Source of the DNA: Tenebrio molitor
Lineage: Eukaryota; Arthropoda; Insecta; Coleoptera; Tenebrionidae
NCBI RefSeq assembly: GCF_963966145.1
Contig: NC_091054.1
Span: 19,592,001-19,656,000, forward strand
Direction of reading: 5' to 3'
DNA length: 64,000 bases
The notes beneath the pieces were generated by a model. It made no database searches. It was not told the DNA's origin and saw only the letters and a program-made list of their open reading frames with translations. Each line of letters starts with the position of its first letter. Positions within the stretch are counted from its first letter, which is position 1. This document shows positions 33,838 through 44,748 of the stretch, piece by piece. The translations under genes were made by a program, and so were the position numbers.

Positions 33838-34210
33838 CTATGCCGGCCAAAAAATTTTGGCCGTCATTGTCTGCCAGTTCCAAAAAAAAATGTGTAATCC
33901 CTACTTTATTGTCATCATGATTACCGTCTTGATTATGAACGTTATTTTTTGGGTGGTAAATTTTAAAACTCAAAATTATTTTGTCATTTCTACTACACAG
34001 ATCGTTTACCTCAGGTTATCTATGTATGATTGCTCTAATTTTGTTTATTCATGTCGGATTTTTCGATTTTTGGAGTATCTGAGCTTCAAACAGTTTAAAT
34101 TGATTGTCAAAATGACAAGAATCGAAAGTGGGGTTACGATTCCTAAAGGTTTATTTACACTTTACTTGAATGTCAAGAAAGTGACGGCCAAAATTTTTTG
34201 GCCGCCATAG
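33838..34210. mobile_element. Adjacent MITE of the CTAT-ended group
   Basis: CTATGCCGGCCAAAAAATTT followed by TGGCCGTCA is inverted at the other end; the right TA is 34211-34212. Its left TA (33836-33837) is also the right TA of the preceding MITE. Confidence 0.85.
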
Positions 34211-34864
34211 TACGTTGCTGAACATTCATAACGACGATTTAACCAAAAATTGAATCGATAGGATTAATAAGAATCTACAATAATTTAATGCTGCACTATT
34301 ACACGTTTTCTTCAGTTAAGTATCAAAAAGGAGGCACAAAAAAGAATGTTTTTTTTGATATTTTATTTAGATGTCAGTCTGACAACGTCAAAAAAATTCA
34401 AATTATTAAATTAGAAAGCAGTAAATTTAAATTGTTATAGATTACTAATATTCAGGTGTTGCGATATGATTGTGCGGAGTGTATTAGGATGATTTTGTGT
34501 CACGATCCCAAGGCGAGTGTCGTGATTCATCCGAGCATGTAATAGGCATTACCGCGAGTAGAATACTATACTTTTTTGTTCTACACTGTCAGAATTTGAG
34601 AATTTTCTCCTGTGTGAACGGATTTTGATAAATGTCACAACTTGTCAAAACGAAATGTCAAACTAATTTTAAAGATTTTAAGCGATGTGGAGCTTTTAAG
34701 GGACTCGTTGAACAAAAAAACGTTGTATTCAACTCGTTCTTGTGTAAATTGGGCTTTTTTGGCACTCGTGGGCCTTTAAAACGCTCGTTTCACTCGCGTT
34801 TTAAACTGGCGCACTCGTGTCAAAAAAAGAAACAATTTACACACAAACTCGTCAAATAAACTAC

Positions 34865-35390
34865 TATTTTCTACGACTATGAAGAGAAATTGATTAATAA
34901 GTTTCATTATTCGACAAACGGAAACTAACGTTTTACAACATATTACTCGTACTTTGCATACTTGATACCATTGCATTAAAATTTGCGATTGAACTTCATA
35001 AACTAGTTGCTATGATATTTGCCGTGAGTTTTGAAATTATTATTCAGCGGGCCGTGGGTAATGAACTCTGTTATCTAATTAAAAAAACATTTTCCGACGA
35101 CCACTATGCAATATGGCACATTTCACACAGTTTTCCCTTAGTGAAAATTTAAAATTGCAAACGATTTCAACACGAACACGAACGAACAGCCTAACCGTGT
35201 ACAATGAAAAATTTGAGAAATCTGATTGGCCGACAGCTGTGTGTTTTTATATTGTACACGGGCCGATGATTAACGATGTCTATCTCCGCGCAACGGCATA
35301 ATTATTTTGTCCGCAGCTCTGTCGAATGATATTTGAAGTTTGAAGGGATGCCGAATATTAGCGTTTTTTTGTGGTCGTCGGAAAAATATC
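34865..35390. other. Intergenic with a short inverted motif
   Basis: CCGTGTACAATG (35195) and TATTGTACACGG (35251-35262) pair across about 55 bp; there is no gene. Confidence 0.4.
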
Positions 35391-35513
35391 GTGTATACCA
35401 CGTGTTGAAAATTCGATTTCACACTCGTTTGCTTAAGCCACGCGCCTACGGCTTGTGGCTCAATTATGCAAACTCGTGTGAAATCTTTCATTTTCAACTC
35501 TTGATATACAATA
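35391..35513. repeat. About 120-bp imperfect palindrome
   Basis: GTTGAAAATTCGATTTCACA, CTCGTTTGC and AAGCCAC pair with GTGGCTCAATTATGCAAACTCGTGTGAAAT and TTTTCAAC around CGCGCCTACGGC. Same design as 29033-29141. Confidence 0.75.
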
Positions 35514-35573
35514 TACTATTTAATACCTACAGGATTATAGAATAGGTCGAGTAGAAAAATACATGTTTGTATC

Positions 35574-36341
35574 TATAGTTCATTTTTTAATGCTGTAGAA
35601 AAAGTCAGGCAACCCAATATACAGTCATCAAGGCTGCCTAGATACATTAAATTCATTTATAATAGATATGGATCCACGATGCCGCTAAGAATTCTGTTTG
35701 TCAAAATCTGACAAGGTTTTGACATTCGATAAAAAAATTTAGTTGAAATGAGAAAACGTGTTTAATAATGTGTTTAATCTAGAATTCATGAATAAAAAAA
35801 GCAGTAAGTTAGTACTTAAATAGAAACAATCATTAACGATAACTCAGACATATTATGGATTTAAAAAATCAACTCTCATCTTCGAATTCTTCCGGTTAAT
35901 CCGAATCGTCATCAGACTCTCCAAGGTGTATAATCAGTGGTTCCACAGTCACTTCAATACCTACATCCAATTCCCACATCTGCTCTTCTTTATTTTAACC
36001 GTATCACCAACCTTAAGTTCCGAATGTTCATCACAGACATGTTTGTAAATGTTCAAAATCATGTTTTTCCTAATACGGATGAGGGTGACTTTTTCGGTGA
36101 ACATAATTTGTTCTGTGCAGTGTGCAGCCCATCGAAAATCAAGTATAAAAACCCTTGACCAAACTAGCCTTTAAATTAATACCTAATTGACAGTGACACG
36201 AATTGACATTAATACATTTATTGTGGCATATGGCATCATGGATTGAAGTAATTTACAAAATTGAAATAGTAATCTAGTGAACTATTGAAAGTGTATATTT
36301 GGCTGCCTGACTTTTTCTACAGCATTAAAAAATGAACTATA
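35574..36341. mobile_element. 768-bp MITE (TATAGTTCATTTTTT ends)
   Basis: TATAGTTCATTTTTTAATGC followed by TGTAGAAAAAGTCAGGC is inverted at the two ends. It is related at the tips to 17107-17865. Chance frames only inside. Confidence 0.85.
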
Positions 36342-36579
36342 TCAATAACCAAGACCTAATAATGTTATCAATAAATGTTTACTTTACACAAACACACCCT
36401 TGCTTTTATTTAAATACAAGAACTAACTGCATGGTAAAATCCACAGCCCGCAGGAATAGGGTTTTATCCAATGTCAGTTACAGTGTTGTTACCTGAAGTA
36501 TAACAAAGTTTGCGTGTGTTAAAATAAAAAAACAGAATGTGTCGTAAAGACGCACGATAGAAGTGAAACTTTTGTATTA

Positions 36580-36985
36580 CTATTGGGGACAAATTACTTT
36601 GGTCGTCAAAGTCAGTTGACTGACATAAAGTTGTAAAGCAAGCATTAGGACGGTTAACCTTATTTTTTACTACTGTCAACCACTGTCACTGTCAAACTCA
36701 TCATTGCAAAATGTTGAATAACGAAAAATGGACAACCGAAGGAGATATTCCAAGGAGGAAAAATTGAAAAGGTTTCCACAAGGCAATTTGGCCCATGGAT
36801 AATCCCCCAGAATCAAGAGAGATGATTCTAAATTTTTGAATGGTGGATGGTGCCATATTTTTGACAAGAGAAAAGTCAATAATTTGAAATTGTCATCACT
36901 ATTGACTTGACGTTAATGCTTGGTTTACATTAATTTGTTTTGAAGTGACAGAAAAATGATGACCAAAGTATTTTGTCCCCAATAG
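36580..36985. mobile_element. 406-bp MITE of the CTAT-ended group, copy 1
   Basis: CTATTGGGGACAAAxTACTT followed by TGGTCGTCA is inverted at both ends with TA flanks (36578-36579, 36986-36987). The body, including AGTCAGTTGACTGACATAAA, is nearly identical to 63581-63976. Confidence 0.9.
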
Positions 36986-36987
36986 TA

Positions 36988-38053
36988 CAGGGAAACATTG
37001 TAATTATTCATCAATCTCTCTTAAATAGTATATTCACAACAAAATTATATATTTTAATGAAGAAAATAAATTATAAACAACGATAACACTAAACAATATC
37101 GAAATGCGTAACTCATTGTTCATTTTTAAGTCTCCAAATTTAAAGAGAGGACATTTTCGATAAATGCCGTGAGTGTGACAAAGACAGAAGTATACACAAT
37201 TACATTTAAGTGAGATGGAAATATTGGCGCAACCGTTGTGCGAGACTGTGTTTACCCCCACCACTTTTCGTCACACAAAAAGGTTGCCGATCAGAATTTC
37301 AAGACCCTCGCATAAAAAGTTTCACTTCAAAAATTATCTAGCAACGATTAGAAGATTTCAGGATATTTGAATCGATTATTTCTTGAATATTATAAAAAGA
37401 ACATAAAATAGGAAGAAACTTTTTTTTACATTTTAACTAATTAATGCAGTTAGTTTTCGTGTTGTTGATAATAATGTCTTAATTGGCGATTTTCTTTTAA
37501 TAATCATTTCATTCGTAATCGGTTAAAAATTCAGATTTGAGAGAGACAGCTGCCTCTTTCTCAACAAGCGACTTAACTGGAGGCTTGAAATAAAATTAGA
37601 GTAGGGTAGGTGTATTTCCACTGCGACGACTACAGCTTCCCCATTGCAGCAATGTAGCTTGAGCTGTGAGAGCCGGATGCGCAGTGGTCTAACACTATTT
37701 TTGTCGTATTTCTTTCCTGCTTCCAGGACCTCTTTATCGGACCTCTTTATTCAACTTTGCGCATCCCTCATGGCTCAAGCTACAATGGGCAAGCTGTAGG
37801 TTGGCTTCGCCTCGTGCCTGAGTTGGAGCGTTAGAAAATATCTACCGTACGACATTTGTATTAGACTTTTAGCTGACCAAATGTTTTATTTTGCACTTTT
37901 GCAGATTTTTATGAAGTAACAAATGTCAAACTTTTTCACACACAAAGCTGCAAACCCGATAAGTTGTACTTTCCCTGTTATGATTATGATTATTACTCAA
38001 TTAAAATTAAAAAAAATATATCGAAAAATAATATACATATGTATGTAAATGTG
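36988..38053. other. Intergenic with one inverted-repeat unit
   Basis: At 37629-37801, CTACAGCTTCCCCATTG and GTAGCTTGAGC are answered by GCTCAAGCTACAATGGGCAAGCTGTAG, a probable small MITE of about 170 bp. Otherwise nothing was recognised. Confidence 0.5.
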
Positions 38054-38227
38054 TTTATCTACGCCCGTGGAATAAATGACACTTATCTCATGACACATAT
38101 TAGGTATGCGTGAGACAAGAACTTCATTACCGCACGCATTTTCATTACCGAGCGCATTTTTGTAATAAGTTCTTATCTTACGTAAAATGGATGGGATAAG
38201 TGTCATTTATCCCACGGGCGTAGATAA
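38054..38227. repeat. 174-bp imperfect palindrome
   Basis: TTATCTACGCCCGTGGAATA, AATGACACTTATC is answered by GATAAGTGTCATTTATCCCA, CGGGCGTAGATAA. The centre has repeats of CATTACCGxxCGCAT, one more of which lies outside at 38236-38249. Confidence 0.8.
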
Positions 38228-38552
38228 GAACTTCATTACCACACGCATTTACTTTACCACACGCTTTTTTATAATAACCAATTAATCAAAATTTAAATCG
38301 AGATTTAAATTTAATGAACTGCAAGAATAATTGATATTCTATTTTTTATAAATATTAATTACTTACATAATTTTGCAATTTGTTAAATAAACTCGACCCG
38401 ATGATGACACTTTGTTGTGAATTTTTACCTACTATACATATATGTATATTAAATTCTTCGTTATTAGTAATGGTCAATTCTCACTTCGGTAAAAAAAACT
38501 TTTTTTTAAATTCCGGGCGGTCGTAGATAAAATATTGTACTAGATTGTACAA

Positions 38553-38647
38553 TACACGTGTGATAACGCATCATTAACAAACTTGTGCGATTGTACAACT
38601 CGACTTCGCGTGCAAATTTCGCACGGGTTTGTAAATAATGCTCTTAT
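38553..38647. repeat. 95-bp imperfect palindrome
   Basis: GATAACGCATCATTAACAAA, CTTGTGCGA pairs with TCGCACGGGTTTGTAAATAA, TGCTCTTATC around GTACAACTCGACTTCGCGTGC. Confidence 0.7.
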
Positions 38648-38991
38648 CCCATTTGTATCTTAAATATTTATTATCTACGGCTGCTTGGATAAGACCTTCT
38701 AACCACATTCATTTATAGTCATTCGTGTTGAGTAATGTAATTACATATTAGTATTACCACGTTGGTTTCATTATCTAACCCATTTTTATTTAGAAGCAAA
38801 CAGACAAAATTTATTGAAAAGCAACAAGCAGAAAAGCTACTTATTATAAATATTAATTACACAATTCTTGCATTTTGTTCAACTGATTCCGATTTCTTAA
38901 CATCGAATAAAATGTTCAAAGACTAGACGATTTAGACATTTTCCTGGCAATAATGACGAAATGGCACTAATGCGGCTTCTTTTGCACTCTA

Positions 38992-39439
38992 CAGGGTTAT
39001 TATAAATAATTGTGCCATCACTGCCATCACAGTTGGCGTTGGTGACGTAGTTGAATGTGCCTCAAGCCTCATAACATGAGTGAGACTAGTATGGCCGATA
39101 GATGGTACAGCTTGACCAGAAGAACTTGGCGTATGAGATGCGCACAAGAGGAAACGAGCGAGTCTCTGTAAGACAAGGATATGGCTATGGTTGTAGGTCA
39201 TGCTGTTCACTTGAAGCTTGAAGCGCTTATTTTCCCCCGTTTGTACACGATCTAAAACTTCCAGACCCAACAGACAAGCGCGCTCCGCTAGTGGGAGGGA
39301 TTTCAGTCCAATGCGTCACTCGCCAAGCTGTTCTGGTCGACCTGTAGTTTGTCTAACGTTGTGAGGCTGCCGGCAGATTCAAAATTTGTGTGGGTTTTCA
39401 ACGCCAACTGCGATGGGACAATCATTTATAATAACCCTG
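38992..39439. mobile_element. 448-bp TIR element
   Basis: CAGGGTTATTATAAATxATT followed by GTxCCATC and CAGTTGGCGTTG is inverted at both ends; TA flanks are at 38990-38991 and 39440-39441. A minus-strand frame of 93 codons (38989-39270) runs through it; its composition is protein-like but I recognise no family. Confidence 0.75.
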
Positions 39440-39656
39440 TATATCGAAGGGAAAGCTGTCTGAGTCACTCGTGTTTTCAAAGCACGACAACACCCATACA
39501 CGAAAAATTAAAAACTAACGCGTTGGTCTGGTTGTCCTGGTATTGAGCAAATTGTTTCAATCTTGTTGCTTTGATTTTGAATAAAAACAATTGAAAATGA
39601 CATTTAACAATTATCAAAATATATTTTTGTAAATGTCAAATTTGAGCTAAAGCATA

Positions 39657-39738
39657 TTACAGTAATCTCGTGTGATTACAGATGAACTCGGCCTACGCCC
39701 TCGTCATCTACAATCTTCACACTCGAGTCTTGTAATAA
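39657..39738. repeat. 82-bp imperfect palindrome
   Basis: ATTACAGTAATCTCGTGTGA, TTACAGATGAACTCGG pairs imperfectly with CCTCGTCATCTACAATCTTC, ACACTCGAGTCTTGTAAT. Confidence 0.6.
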
Positions 39739-39739
39739 C

Positions 39740-40695
39740 GGTTTTATCCCACTAATTATGTAAATAACTATTTTTACACTAAATTAAAGTACAGTATGAA
39801 TGAACACATTAATTTTAAAGTAACAGTAAAAAGAGAAAATTAACCGTGCATGTTACCGCACTCCCCCAGATATTTATAACATCCGTCAGTAAATCGCAGC
39901 TACTTTAACCTAAATTGAAAGGTACCTAATGCTGGTAATGGTGTGTTTACCAGTTGGGGAGGCCGAAATAGTTCTATATTTATTACGACAGTCATAACTA
40001 CCGAGGGCAACGGGTTACTATCCCGAGGGTCTCTTTAGGGTGTAGTAGTGTAAAAAACGCATTCCCCTGTATTATTTTTCCAATAAATGTTTTTTAAAAT
40101 TTTTATTGACTAATAAACCTATCAACTACCTATCGGGTTGGCAGCTCTGTATGCCAAAAAATTTGACATTTGTTATTTCACAAAAATCTGCCAAAGTGCC
40201 AAAATAAAACATTCGGTCAGCCGAAAAGTCTAATGCAAATGTAGGTACGTATTTTTCAGCGCTTTAACTAATAGGCACTTGGCTTTGCCTCGAGCTTGAA
40301 ACCTAGTTGTCGCCCTGGAAAATACACCTACCGTATTCTAATAGATATAACACATTCCATTCCCGTCGAAAGAACAAGTGTAGTTTACCGAGAGGGTTGC
40401 CTCTCGAGGTGAACTAATTTTTGAGACACAGGAATGGTACTTCTCTCGAGGTTTGTATACTATTTTCTTCACAATCAATCATTTAATAAAACAAGCAACA
40501 TTATTATAATAAAAAATAAATAAAAACTTACTTCCATAATACATAATCGTTTATTTCGGTAAAATATTAACACTTAGTAGGCGGTGTACGATTGAGATTT
40601 TATTAAATTTAAATAACAAAATGTGCGATAGTAAAATAGAGTGTATTTCCCCAGAATTGCGGGAATCCGCACAAAAATTAACAGTCAATCTCTTA
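39740..40695. other. Intergenic with palindromic fragments
   Basis: Around 40350-40440, CATTCCCGTCG, TACCGAGAGG, then CCTCTCGAGGT and GGAATG form a broken palindrome. A related CTACCGAGGGCAACGGGTTA lies at 39992-40019. No gene. Confidence 0.5.
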
Positions 40696-40894
40696 CAGTC
40701 GGTTGTAAAAAAGAAAAACGGAAAAAAGAAAATTTTTCTAATGTAAATTTGGTTTTGTCCATTTGTCAATTAAATGTCTACTTGACCTATCAAGTAATTT
40801 TTAAAAATGTCATTGAATTTTGACACTATGAATAAATTGTAAAAATGTGTGAATTTTATTCCGACAGTGCCGGTTTTTTTTTTGCAACCAACTG
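40696..40894. mobile_element. 199-bp MITE (CAGTTGGTTG ends)
   Basis: CAGT(C/T)GGTTGxAAAAAA is inverted at both ends, with TA at 40694-40695 and 40895-40896. It is related to 63123-63343 within the Helitron-like element. Confidence 0.75.
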
Positions 40895-40896
40895 TA

Positions 40897-41688
40897 TTAT
40901 ACCTGAGAAAAGCAAACTACGATTAGAGATTTCCGCGACTGGTGCGATAGTAGCGCCACAACGGGACACGGGTTAGTATGGGTTTCATTACTGACCGATT
41001 GCGTCTCATTATTACTGACTCCTTTTTTCACTATTACTGACCGGTTGAAGTGGAATCGTTCACTTTCCAACTTTTAATAAGGGGTTTGAAAAGCTGTACG
41101 TTACTAACCGATTGTGAATAAATAACTATTACTTCGTAAAAATGAGTGACGCCGTGAATAACATAAAAAATAATATTTCTCAAGCTTTATTTAAAAAAAT
41201 GAAGAAAGCTCGTGCTACATTACTACCTACCAAGTCATATGTACGAGTATGTATAAGTATAAAAGAACAGAAAAGAAAGTATGTATGTCAGTGATAACAC
41301 TGAAGGGACAGGAAATTATGGATTCTTAATATCCCAAGGGAATTAGGAGTGTCATAATGGTTACCGTAACTAAGGGATTATTGACATATAATTTATCAGT
41401 AAGAAATAAAAATATTCAGTGTATATAACGACCTAAATAGATATACTTTATAGTGGGAAATTTTCGATTATTATTTGGAATATAATCTTGTCACCTCAAC
41501 CGTTAACAAAAACCATAAACGTCAATAATAATTCTATATTTACAGGAACATTAGAGTAATATCTGCAATTTTAGCATTGTTAAAGAAATGATTTATTTTG
41601 CTGTCTAGACTACATATCGAATAATAAATTGACTGGAACGAAAAAAAAAATCGACTTCATGACATAGTGTATTTAGCGCTCTTACACG
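40897..41688. other. Upstream region of the ionotropic receptor gene
   Basis: Three copies of a TTACTGACCGATTG-like word (about 40990, 41037, 41104) occur in the same orientation over 120 bp. No promoter element could be assigned with confidence. Confidence 0.4.
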
Positions 41689-43437
41689 ATGTTCTTTATT
41701 TTTTGGTTCATTTTAATCAGTCAATGTAGTGCAAACATTTCGCCAGAGAAGATGAAAAATCAGAAATTTTTAACAGTTTGTCTGGACAGCATCGTCGGCA
41801 GTCTCGAAAACAGGAGAGTTATTTACGCTATTAATGTAGATTTGCGACTAAAGAGTCCCCTCATTAGAATTAATACGACGAAAGAATCCACAACTTGGTT
41901 TAAATTTGAGAAGAGTGATGTTTGCATAATTAACTCGAATAATGACAATTTAAGTCTGCACTTAACAAATTTATTCACAAACCCAAACATTAATCCGAGA
42001 GGTACATTTCTTGTTGTGACAAACAAAGTGGATTCTTCGTTGTTCAGTGCAGCTGCTGACTATTACATAACTAATTTAATTGTGATAGAGAAGGGATTAC
42101 AAGCGAGACAGGAAATTTATAGTTATGCACCTTATTTGGGAGAAAGCGTCAACAACCCCGACGTTGAGTTTTTCCATTTGGGAAGTTGTGTGAAAGGTGC
42201 TTTGGACGATCATTTCAACTTTTCTTTCAACAGTTCGCCCAGGAAATGGACAAATACCACCGTTCAAATTTTGAACAACATGTCGCCTCCTTATTCTCTT
42301 TGTCCGAAGTGTTTGACCGAACGAGGGATCGAGATTGAGATATTTGATATTATAGCGAAAAAATTAGAATTTACCCCGAATTATACCCGAAAGAACGAAT
42401 TTATGTTATGGGGTGAAAAAGTTAACGGCTCTTATGACCACATATATGGAGATCTCCAAGGGCGAAAGGGCGACATGGTTGTCGGAGCTTTCCACCATAA
42501 ATCAGAAGAAGAACAAGATTTTGACATGACCTTTTCTTACATGGAAGATGGAGTTTTTTGGGTAGTTCCCAAAGCCAAGATTGTACCGCTCTGGAAGCGC
42601 TTCACGTTGATTTTCACCATAACAGTTTACTTGACCATCCTTTCTTCCTTCTTCTTGATAGTGATGGTTTGCCACGCCTTCTACAGACAACCTTTTCTGC
42701 CGTGCTTGCTAATGCTCTATCAAATCTTGTTAGAGTGTAGCGTACCCAAAATACCAAAATATTTTAGGGCTGTGGTTTTCATCTTGATTCCATCTTGTTT
42801 GGTCATCTCCACGATCTTCAAAAGCAAATTGATGGTTGTCATGTCGAAAAACAGCTACGACCACCAAATTGACAGCTTGTCAGACATCGTCCACTCCAGT
42901 TTGCTCATAAACATCGACGATTTCATAGCTTCATTCTATCGTGATTATAGTAACTCAGACGAAGAACATATTTGGAAAAATTATGTGCAATGCGGAAACC
43001 ACTCGGTTTGTGTTGAAAGAACTGCCGAGCGACAAGATTCTGTGACTTGCAGCTTTCAGAGAAGTTACGAGTACTCTTCACATAATTATGTCGACTCTAC
43101 TGGTTACCCACTGTTGCACCTTACCAAGATTTTGATTTTTCCACTGCAGATTCGCTTATTTTTTGTTAAGGGTTATCCTCTGTTTCCGCAGATTGATGAA
43201 TTGCTACTCAGGATCAGATCTAGCGGATTCGTTCAATATCAGTATGATAAAGTTGCGTACAACATACAGGTAGCTTTAAGCAAGAAGAAAGGAACATTTT
43301 CTGCAGAAATTTTGGGTTTGGAGCAGCTATATGTAACATTTTTCGTGTGGTGGATCGGGATCCTCATCTCAATTTTTGTATTTCTTATGGAATATTTTAT
43401 TAAAACGATGAACCTGCAGAAACACATTAACATTTAA
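41689..43437 (+). CDS. Divergent ionotropic receptor (IR), single exon
   Basis: A 582-aa ligand-gated cation channel of the variant ionotropic glutamate receptor family, expected in the plasma membrane of chemosensory neurons. A signal peptide is at 1-15 (MFFIFWFILISQCSA). An extracellular N-terminal region and the S1 half of the ligand-binding domain follow (about 190-295). TM1 is at about 305-330, a pore region at 336-352 (LPCLLMLYQILLECS), TM2 at 358-380, the S2 half at about 388-545 and TM3 at 547-568. There are many N-glycosylation sites (for example NFSFNSS, NHSV). The S1 stretch GAFHHKSEEEQDFDMTFSY lacks the Arg that binds glutamate's carboxylate in true glutamate receptors, as in most antennal and divergent IRs. 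The length fits divergent IRs. It is intronless and the ATG is followed at once by the signal peptide. The tuning IR subfamily and the ligand cannot be told. Confidence 0.85.
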   Translation: MFFIFWFILISQCSANISPEKMKNQKFLTVCLDSIVGSLENRRVIYAINVDLRLKSPLIRINTTKESTTWFKFEKSDVCIINSNNDNLSLHLTNLFTNPNINPRGTFLVVTNKVDSSLFSAAADYYITNLIVIEKGLQARQEIYSYAPYLGESVNNPDVEFFHLGSCVKGALDDHFNFSFNSSPRKWTNTTVQILNNMSPPYSLCPKCLTERGIEIEIFDIIAKKLEFTPNYTRKNEFMLWGEKVNGSYDHIYGDLQGRKGDMVVGAFHHKSEEEQDFDMTFSYMEDGVFWVVPKAKIVPLWKRFTLIFTITVYLTILSSFFLIVMVCHAFYRQPFLPCLLMLYQILLECSVPKIPKYFRAVVFILIPSCLVISTIFKSKLMVVMSKNSYDHQIDSLSDIVHSSLLINIDDFIASFYRDYSNSDEEHIWKNYVQCGNHSVCVERTAERQDSVTCSFQRSYEYSSHNYVDSTGYPLLHLTKILIFPLQIRLFFVKGYPLFPQIDELLLRIRSSGFVQYQYDKVAYNIQVALSKKKGTFSAEILGLEQLYVTFFVWWIGILISIFVFLMEYFIKTMNLQKHINI

Positions 43438-44748
43438 AAATCTCAGGTTGGGCTGTTAATCACCGTATAAGCAAAGATTAGGGAGGTAAGAAGATGTTTC
43501 AGTCAACCGGCGGCACTTTGCTGTTGGTGTCCCTAAATTTAAGTGCTATGCATCTCTTTCTATCACGCTGCCTATCTCGTTCTTTCATCGGTTGGTTTGG
43601 TAAATTCAAAATTGAAACTTCTTAACATTTCGTTCCTGATGCATAAATATGTGATAAAACTGCTCAAAATATGCCATTCTTCGTTGCAGGTATGATAAAT
43701 AGTGTTTTATAGGTGAGCAGAATGAATTGAATATAAAAATATGGATTGGTCTTATAATAATATAATTAATTAAAAACAAGTCCGATATAAGATTTACAAA
43801 AAAGGTCTTACCGTTAAGGAAAACATCCAAAGACGAAGCTTTAGTGACAAGAAACTGCAATACAACCGATGCAATAATGAAAACGTAAGCAAGCAAAATT
43901 TGGTATATTCAGGTTGTTGAGTTTATTCCCATGAGATGAAAACAATAATAAACAGATCATTTGAAAAAAACACGTAGAAACCAATCCAAATTTTAAACTG
44001 GCGCAAACCAATGTCACTGTCAGAGTGAAACGAACTTCTTACTTCTTACTGTTAGGCTTCTGTATACCTCCCTAATCGCCTAATCTTTGATATACTTCGT
44101 CCAGCGAGAGATTGGGAGATTTTAAATTGTATTAAATTAACCCAACACTAGAATACATTAATTAGAGCATAATTTCAGGGCAAAAATGTTACTGCTTGGA
44201 GCGTATATTTCAAATTTTACGTGCGCTAGATACTCCTTTCTCTGCGTAGAATTTAGTGATCTTTATGCCAGCCAATCTCTCGCTGGACAAACTTTATAAG
44301 TTATTCCTATCCAAAGAACCAAACATTTATTTATTTATTTATTTTCTAATACATTAAATTTAATATTCAAGTATGTTCTGTTGTAGAAAAATGTATTATG
44401 TTTTTTGTTTGGAAAATATGTATAATAATAATATAATTATAATAGATTCCCGCCAGAATTTGTAATGTTAAATTTAGAGCGTCACCCGCGGCAGAAACAA
44501 GAGTTACAGATTACAGGTCACTATTTGAATTATCGTGTTTTAAATTTTAATCTAACCTATAAAAGTAAAGTAAGTAAACACATTTTCTCTATTTATATTT
44601 CAAATATTGTTCATATTTCAAAAATAACTTGATTTTTCAATTATTTTTGTGTTCTGTGTTGTCTGCAAAACAAGACATGCTGCTGTAACCGTCCAAAATA
44701 TTTAATTTGTAGTCTTTGTTTTCACATTTGAAGTACCAAAACAAAGTG
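43438..44748. other. Intergenic between IR and zinc-finger gene, with two repeats
   Basis: A possible TIR pair, CAAAGATTAGGGAGGTA (43472) and TACCTCCCTAATCGCCTAAT (44075-44094), spans about 630 bp. A clear MITE follows at 44099-44292. A 96-codon minus-strand frame at 43606-43896 is AT-driven and not supported. Confidence 0.5.
44099..44292. mobile_element. 194-bp MITE
   Basis: GTCCAGCGAGAGATTGG is inverted at both ends. A partial copy of its right two thirds, in inverse orientation, is at 55502-55620. Confidence 0.75.

Larger units (their letters stand above)
32851..34864. mobile_element. 2-kb element with about 285-bp palindromic inverted ends
   Basis: The left arm (32851 to about 33137) and right arm (about 34575-34864) are inverted copies. 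The outer half of each arm is itself a palindrome (AACGAGTTxGTGTGTAAATT ... AATTTACACACGAACGA) with GTGGGCC and TTTAAAACG in the middle. The inner half (CTGACAGTxTxGAACAAAA, CAAAATCCGTTCACACAGGA) is not palindromic. The centre contains two MITEs (33480-33835, 33838-34210) and no gene. A single right-type arm recurs at 59133-59420 and a fragment at about 20170-20245. Confidence 0.75.

Noticed and set aside
33857..34210. 117-codon plus frame
   Set aside because: Lies within a MITE and ends in its inverted repeat; hydrophobic AT-driven composition only.
43606..43896. 96-codon minus-strand hydrophobic frame near the ionotropic receptor
   Set aside because: AT-rich composition gives Ile/Phe/Leu runs; no receptor motif, and it lies within a probable TIR element.
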